Assembly: GCF_000424105.1 (NCBI RefSeq)
Contig: NZ_AUJG01000003.1
Span: forward strand, 124,001 to 188,000
Length of the DNA stretch: 64,000 nt
Origin: Lachnospira multipara ATCC 19207
Lineage (GTDB): Bacteria > Bacillota > Clostridia > Lachnospirales > Lachnospiraceae
Direction of reading: 5' to 3'
The position numbers were made by a program, and so were the translations under genes. The notes beneath the pieces were generated by a model, which worked only from the letters and a program-made list of their open reading frames with translations, made no database searches and was not told the origin of the DNA. Shown in pieces: positions 59,131-64,000 of the stretch (positions are counted from its first letter, which is position 1; every line of letters starts with the position of its first letter).

Positions 59131-62100
59131 TTATTCTTCCTCTTCCTTTTTTCTAGCTGCTGCTGCACCTGCTGCAATTGCTGCAGATACTCCAGCTAGT
59201 GCAATTCCGATTACGAAATTATTTCTATCAGCTGTAACAGTTGTATCTGCTGCAACTTCTGTTGTATTGCTAGCTGCTGTAGAAGCTTCTGTAGCACTTG
59301 CTGTTGTTGCATCAGCTACTACTACGTCTGTATCTGCTGCTACTTCGCCAGTTGTATTTTCTGTTGAAGGCTCTTCTGTTGAAGGCTCCTCTGTTGAAGG
59401 CTCCTCTGTTGAAGGCTCCTCTGTTGAAGGCTCCTCTGTTGAAGGCTCCTCTGTTGAAGGCTCCTCTGTTGAAGGTTCCTCTGTTGAAGGTTCCTCTGTA
59501 GGAGTCTCAGCATTTACTAAATTAAATGATGTATTTGCAACACCATCTACAGAAACAATAGCAACATCATGTGATCCTACTGAAAGTTGCTCTAAGAACT
59601 CTGGATTGAGTTCTACTATTGTTGAACCTTCTGTTACTGTGTAATTAGAAGGATCAACTATTTCACCATCAACTGTAACTCTTCCGAATTTACTAATATC
59701 TGCTGCAGATCTTACCACTAATCCTTCACCTACAGTTACTGTTGAATTTGCACCATCTAATACTTCATAATTAATGCAATTTAAGCCACCATCTTCAATG
59801 ATATCTAATACAAAATCTTTACCAACGAAGTTTACAAAGCTAATTTCTGTACCATCATTTAATTTAGCTTCTGTAAGTAATGTTGACCATGATACTCTGT
59901 TAGATGTATCAACTGCATTACCTTCAGAATCAACTGAACCATATTCATAGCTTAATGTAGACTTTCCACCAAGAGATGAATTCCATCCCTCATCGCAGAT
60001 GAGAAGCTTTGATTCACCATCATAGAAATCTGTTGTTTCAATTGTTGTATTGTAGAATACTACTTCGGCTGTATTAGCCTGCCATGGTCTACCAAAGTAA
60101 CCCTGCTTAGACTTCTTTGTTGAAGCTGTATCAACACCTGGTGTTGTTGATGTAACTGTACACTCATACATTAAGTAACCTCTACCAGAAGACTGCTGAG
60201 CTGCTGTAATGTAGAAAGTATCATTTGCATCCTCACTTGTATTAGCTACTAAATCACACTGATAGAAAATAGCTTCCATACCACCAAAGATGTAATCTGT
60301 TCCACCATAAATCTGGCACTGATCAAATACTACTGTAGAATCAGTTCCACCATAAAGAGTATCCTGTCTACCGATGAACTTACAATTATCAAAATATGTA
60401 TCTGAAACATTGCTTACGATTGCAAGAGCTGCTGCTCTTTCTACATAAGCCTTTGCCTGAACTGCTGTTGAACCAACTTCGTAGTCATTTCTTGCACCCT
60501 TTGATTCACCCTTAGCACTGCTAAGTGCAACGATTGTATCGTTAGCTGCAAGCTCTGACTGATACTGGTTAAATGAGTTCTCAAAAATAATTCCATCTGC
60601 GCCAAAGCCATCTGCATATACAACTACTGTTGCATTCCAGTAGCTTCCGTTTGTTGTACCAGAACCTGGATTCTGGAATGAATAATAACCATTGTATGTA
60701 TTAACATCTAATAAATCTGCGTTATACTTACAATTCTTATCCATACTATAGTATGCATAACCATGTCCATAGTATGATGTAATTCTAACTGCTGTATCTA
60801 CGATATCAACACCTGAATTTGTAAGATCTGTACTTGCTGCATCTCCTGCTGCATTTACTAAATTAACATTGTCAACGTCAATAACAAGCATTTCCTGATA
60901 TGTACCTGGATCAATTACAATTGTAACTTCCTGGTCATCTGTTCTTTGCATTGTTCTTGCTGCATCAAGTGCATCATTAATTGTCTGATAATCCTTATCT
61001 TCACCTACTGTAATAACGCTCTTATACTCTGTTGGAGTTACAACGCTAATCTCTGTGAAGTATGTCTGACCACCGTTTGACTTAATTGTCATTGTGCCAT
61101 CCTGGCTTGCAACAACCTCTGTCTGTTCAATTAAACTTGTTGAACCTGACTTATTAGCTACTGTTACATCGCCTGCTGTAAAGTAAGCGCTATAGCAGTA
61201 TGATAATGTTACGATATCGCCAGCCTTAACTGGTACTTCAATTGTACCATTTACTGTATTACCTTCAGCATCTGCTGATTCGTTAAGAAGAAGGTATGTC
61301 TTGTTCTCTAATACATTTTCATTAAGAGCTAAACCATAGTAGTAATTGCTACCATTAATTGTCTCGATACCATTTCCATCATATGCCTTATTGTAAACTG
61401 AGAAATTCCAATCTGTAACATCATAGAACTTAACTTCTACGCTATTACCTGTCTTATCAGCTGTGTTATCATATGAACCAAGCTTTAAATCATATGTTGG
61501 AGCCTGCTCGTATGCATAGTTACCAATACCTGTAACCTTAATTGAATACTGACCTTCTCTTAAGGAAATATTATCGCCATAATTATATGTATAAACATAG
61601 CTTGTACCATCTTCGTAAGTATCATTAATATTAGTTAATGTAATTACTGCATTCTTAGCATCTTCACTTGAGATACCTGCAAGTGTAATTGTTGCATCAT
61701 ATGTATCCTTAGCTGCAAATTCAATATTCTTTACAGCATCTCCATCTGTTTCAATTGATGTTGTTAATAATGTGTAATCAGCAGCATCTGTTGCTACTAC
61801 TTCGTATGTAACACCAGCCTCAACCTTTAATGTGAAAGATAAATCACTATTAATTGTTAATTCTGGAACATAAATCTTATCTGCTTTAAATGCTAATTGT
61901 ACCTTTGCAGCCGCATCTGCACTAATACCTGTAATATTACCTGTAATTGTTACAAGCTCTACTGGATTGATTACAAAATCAAGGCTAAGTGACTCTACAT
62001 CTGATGAAACACTTAACTTATCCTGGCTTGCAATAACATAACCATTAGCATTCTTTAATGTTACTTCATAATCAAATGACTGATAAAGGAAAGCTTTATA

Positions 62101-63735
62101 TGAGCCATCTGCTGCTACTTCAGCAACTGTTTCTCCACCTGTCTGCTTATTAGTAAATACTAAGCTGTAACCTGATGGAGCTGCTGTTCCAAGACCATTA
62201 GGATCTGCATATGTAGATGTACCTGTAATCTTAACTGGAACTGTGTGAACTCTTGTTGCTCTTGCAATTACTAACTTTTCGTTAGTACAGTATAACTTAT
62301 ATGTGCCTGATTCAGCAGCATAGAATGTTGCTTCTTCAAGACCAGCACTGTTTGTAAAATTAAATGTCTGAATATTTCCACTTGGAGATACTAAATAATA
62401 TGTAGCATCACCACTGTTTGAACCAAGCATTAATGTTAAAATATCATTTTCAACTAATGTAAAGTTCATATATACAGAATCTGTTGATGAATTGTTAGAA
62501 TAAATGTAGCCCTTGTATTCATTACCAGCTGCATCCTTCTTACTCTTTTCATCATATCTAGTTAAGTTTGTGTTAGTTGTTCTATATCTGTTGTTTGTCT
62601 TACCGCCAGCACAGAAATAAATGAATTCGTTACCTTCTGTATCATAAATAGTAAAGTCACCAATATTTACACCAGAAGTACCAGCTGCAACACTTGAACC
62701 GTAAAATGCTGTCTGAATGCTTTCTGTAAGTAAGTTGTTGTAAACCTCACTATCTAATTGTTCTGCACCAAAGTCAACTACGTCGATTTTTCCATTTCCT
62801 GCCTGTGTTGGGTCTGTTGATCTAGCCTCAGTCAATGAAATCTCCTTAATATATGTATTAGAATCGATTGAAAGTACAATTGATTCTGTTTCTTCATCAG
62901 TAGTTCCTGTAACTGAATAGTTGTTCCATGAACTTGCTTCAGTTGTTGTAAGTGTAGCACCATCTACACTCATTGTTGCGCCATTATAAGCTACTACATT
63001 AAGTGTGTAGTTTGAATATGAACCTACAGGAATAGTAATTATTGTACCAGCATTAGCCTGTGTATCAGAACTTCTAGCTGCTAACTTACCATTTGTAGCA
63101 TCAATTGTTAAGCCTTCAAATGTACCTGTACCATTATTAGCTCCCTGAAGTGCTAATGAATATGCACTAGATAAATTTGTGTTAGACTGATTAAAATTCC
63201 ATGTTGTTGTTGTAGCTACATAAGGATTTGGTGTAACTGTAATTTCATGAATCCATGTTCCACCTTCAGCCACACTAAATGTAACCTCTCCAGCTCCGCC
63301 TGTATAATTATAAGTTAATACATCGCCCTCTGATTCAAGCTTAGCATTCTGTCCCTGCTCGCCATTCATGTAAAGAACTGGTGTACCACCATAGTAAATA
63401 CATGTCTGTACATTAATTGTACAAGGTCCTGCTACCTTTACAGTAATTTCTGCGCCCTCTCCCATAGTTAAACCATGTGCGCCATTATTAGCTGTATTTT
63501 TTACAAATGTTACTAAACCTAAACTTGTACCTGGAGTATGTTTGTAATCGCTTCCATCTAATTTAGCAAAAGTCATTGTGTAAGTTTCACCCTTTACGGC
63601 TTCTGTTGCAGTTAAACCATTGCTTAACTCAGCAGCCTTTACACTTACCAAGCTTCCAGAAAATGGAATTGAAGCGATAACTAAAACAAATGCTAATACC
63701 CCTACAAGCACTCTCTTAAAGTTTTTAAACTTCAT
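59131..63735 (-). CDS. Large secreted cell-surface pectinesterase (CE8)
   Basis: This 1534-residue protein has a signal peptide (residues 1-34, LVGVLAFVLVIASIPFSGSL then VKA-A). Beta-rich carbohydrate-binding-like modules (about 35-300 and 330-880) follow, then a CE8 pectin methylesterase domain (about 905-1280). Active-site motifs are GRQDTLYGG, GGTDYIFGG with the catalytic Asp, and QGYFGRPWQ with Arg and Trp. A TEEPS repeat linker (about 1410-1460) and a C-terminal hydrophobic segment with AARKKEEEE end the protein. It removes methyl esters from pectin at the cell surface. No LPxTG motif precedes the last helix. GGGAGG precedes ATG. The N-terminal modules have no name I can give. Confidence 0.9.
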   Translation of the reverse strand: MKFKNFKRVLVGVLAFVLVIASIPFSGSLVSVKAAELSNGLTATEAVKGETYTMTFAKLDGSDYKHTPGTSLGLVTFVKNTANNGAHGLTMGEGAEITVKVAGPCTINVQTCIYYGGTPVLYMNGEQGQNAKLESEGDVLTYNYTGGAGEVTFSVAEGGTWIHEITVTPNPYVATTTTWNFNQSNTNLSSAYSLALQGANNGTGTFEGLTIDATNGKLAARSSDTQANAGTIITIPVGSYSNYTLNVVAYNGATMSVDGATLTTTEASSWNNYSVTGTTDEETESIVLSIDSNTYIKEISLTEARSTDPTQAGNGKIDVVDFGAEQLDSEVYNNLLTESIQTAFYGSSVAAGTSGVNIGDFTIYDTEGNEFIYFCAGGKTNNRYRTTNTNLTRYDEKSKKDAAGNEYKGYIYSNNSSTDSVYMNFTLVENDILTLMLGSNSGDATYYLVSPSGNIQTFNFTNSAGLEEATFYAAESGTYKLYCTNEKLVIARATRVHTVPVKITGTSTYADPNGLGTAAPSGYSLVFTNKQTGGETVAEVAADGSYKAFLYQSFDYEVTLKNANGYVIASQDKLSVSSDVESLSLDFVINPVELVTITGNITGISADAAAKVQLAFKADKIYVPELTINSDLSFTLKVEAGVTYEVVATDAADYTLLTTSIETDGDAVKNIEFAAKDTYDATITLAGISSEDAKNAVITLTNINDTYEDGTSYVYTYNYGDNISLREGQYSIKVTGIGNYAYEQAPTYDLKLGSYDNTADKTGNSVEVKFYDVTDWNFSVYNKAYDGNGIETINGSNYYYGLALNENVLENKTYLLLNESADAEGNTVNGTIEVPVKAGDIVTLSYCYSAYFTAGDVTVANKSGSTSLIEQTEVVASQDGTMTIKSNGGQTYFTEISVVTPTEYKSVITVGEDKDYQTINDALDAARTMQRTDDQEVTIVIDPGTYQEMLVIDVDNVNLVNAAGDAASTDLTNSGVDIVDTAVRITSYYGHGYAYYSMDKNCKYNADLLDVNTYNGYYSFQNPGSGTTNGSYWNATVVVYADGFGADGIIFENSFNQYQSELAANDTIVALSSAKGESKGARNDYEVGSTAVQAKAYVERAAALAIVSNVSDTYFDNCKFIGRQDTLYGGTDSTVVFDQCQIYGGTDYIFGGMEAIFYQCDLVANTSEDANDTFYITAAQQSSGRGYLMYECTVTSTTPGVDTASTKKSKQGYFGRPWQANTAEVVFYNTTIETTDFYDGESKLLICDEGWNSSLGGKSTLSYEYGSVDSEGNAVDTSNRVSWSTLLTEAKLNDGTEISFVNFVGKDFVLDIIEDGGLNCINYEVLDGANSTVTVGEGLVVRSAADISKFGRVTVDGEIVDPSNYTVTEGSTIVELNPEFLEQLSVGSHDVAIVSVDGVANTSFNLVNAETPTEEPSTEEPSTEEPSTEEPSTEEPSTEEPSTEEPSTEEPSTEEPSTENTTGEVAADTDVVVADATTASATEASTAASNTTEVAADTTVTADRNNFVIGIALAGVSAAIAAGAAAARKKEEEE
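59352..59505 (-). repeat. 15-base tandem repeat encoding TEEPS units
   Basis: About nine head-to-tail copies of a unit like GTTGAAGGCTCCTCT encode the linker between the catalytic and anchor parts of the pectinesterase. The copies are nearly identical, so the number probably varies between strains. Confidence 0.9.
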
Positions 63736-63825
63736 TGTGTTGTCCTCCCGTTATAAATTGTTTATATACTTCAAGCCCGTCTACGAACCCTTGCGGTGGT
63801 TCTTTTGTCTATTGTTATGATTATA
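63736..63825 (-). promoter_or_regulatory. Promoter and leader of the pectinesterase gene
   Basis: A TATAAT box (minus strand, complement 63820-63825) has a TTGGGG -35-like hexamer 16 bases upstream, so transcription should begin near 63813. The leader of about 78 bases contains a hairpin with GAACC and GGTTC arms (63785-63802) and a GTAGACGGGCTTG segment. I match it to no known riboswitch. Confidence 0.45.
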
Positions 63826-63894
63826 CATAAAAAAGGTCATTCCCCAAGATGCTATATTATTTTTTTATGCTCTATCATTGGTTATTTATTAAAA

Positions 63895-63924
63895 GACCCT
63901 TTATTAATTTAGTAATAAAGGGTC
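63895..63924. terminator. Bidirectional intrinsic terminator
   Basis: GACCCTTTATTA and TAATAAAGGGTC form a perfect 12-base stem around 6 bases, with CTTTTATT on the plus strand and CTTTTAAT on the minus strand. Confidence 0.8.
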
Positions 63925-63968
63925 CTTTTATTGATATAAAGCTTAAGACTTTCCTTAGCTAAATTACA

Positions 63969-64000
63969 TTATGCATTTTTTCTCTTTTTGCTAGCAATAA
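63969..64000 (-). CDS. Possible C-terminal end of a minus-strand gene (partial)
   Basis: A minus-strand frame enters from the right edge, reads IASKKRKNA and stops at TAA (63971-63969). A terminator lies 45 bases further on, as expected for a gene end. Nothing can be said about its function, and the other frames also close quickly. Confidence 0.3.
   Translation of the reverse strand, partial: IASKKRKNA

Noticed and set aside
59267-59644. Plus-strand reading frames opposite the TEEPS repeats
   Set aside because: They are shadows of the 15-base repeat (VEGSS units) with no start signals.

Overview
The window is 64 kb of AT-rich chromosomal DNA from a low-GC Gram-positive anaerobe, most likely a Lachnospiraceae member. 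Reasons: AAGGAGG-type ribosome binding sites, Firmicutes gene orders (tilS-hpt-ftsH next to divIC/rqcP; pth-mfd), mutS2, yhaM and an RlmCD-type methyltransferase, plus a very large secreted pectinesterase and a GH13 alpha-glucan hydrolase that fit a gut or rumen carbohydrate degrader. I would not name a species. I see no rRNA, tRNA or CRISPR array.

Layout. 1-7.3 kb: a cell-envelope glycosylation block on the minus strand (GT2 glycosyltransferase, PIG-V-like mannosyltransferase, YfhO-like protein, an anchored protein of unknown role, and a membrane-tethered sigma-like protein). 7.4-17.8 kb: an accessory island of small cargo genes (GNATs, KptA, isochorismatase-type hydrolase, NUDIX), two toxin-tail/immunity remnants, ORF6N/KilA-N phage-type genes and several broken genes. 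Two different direct repeats (R1 about 0.46 kb, R2 about 0.56 kb) each occur twice in it. 17.8-31.8 kb: housekeeping (rlmCD, yhaM, an HtrA-like pseudoprotease, mutS2, a two-component system, dnaQ-like, nth, trmD, SGNH hydrolase, GH13). 31.8-39.4 kb: a candidate small RNA, mgtE with an unusual leader, ftsH, hpt, tilS, divIC, rqcP and a cytidylate-kinase-like gene. 39.6-47.4 kb: a GltD-like oxidoreductase, two anchored envelope proteins, ilvE and a MATE exporter. 47.4-50.7 kb: an ABC transporter operon with two tiny ORFs beside a GHKL kinase/LytTR regulator pair. 50.7-64 kb: HMGL-like aldolase, EIIC-like membrane protein, mfd, pth, a second ABC transporter and the 1534-residue pectinesterase.

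The most interesting signals lie outside ordinary genes. (1) The mgtE leader carries a 36-codon upstream ORF with an Asp/Pro-rich start. A 9-nt stretch inside it is complementary to a segment that can otherwise pair over the mgtE start codon, so it looks like a translation-coupled switch. (2) A minus-strand small RNA candidate near 31.9-32.05 kb has a TATAAT box, three C-rich motifs and an intrinsic terminator. (3) The ABC/LytTR locus has two operator-like half sites 20 bp apart and peptides of 13 and 26 residues. (4) The island contains a duplicated autoregulated-looking control module (R1), and inverted repeats lie within its ORF6N/KilA-N reading frames.

All calls come from reading the sequence; no database search was run. 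Residue positions are approximate unless stated.
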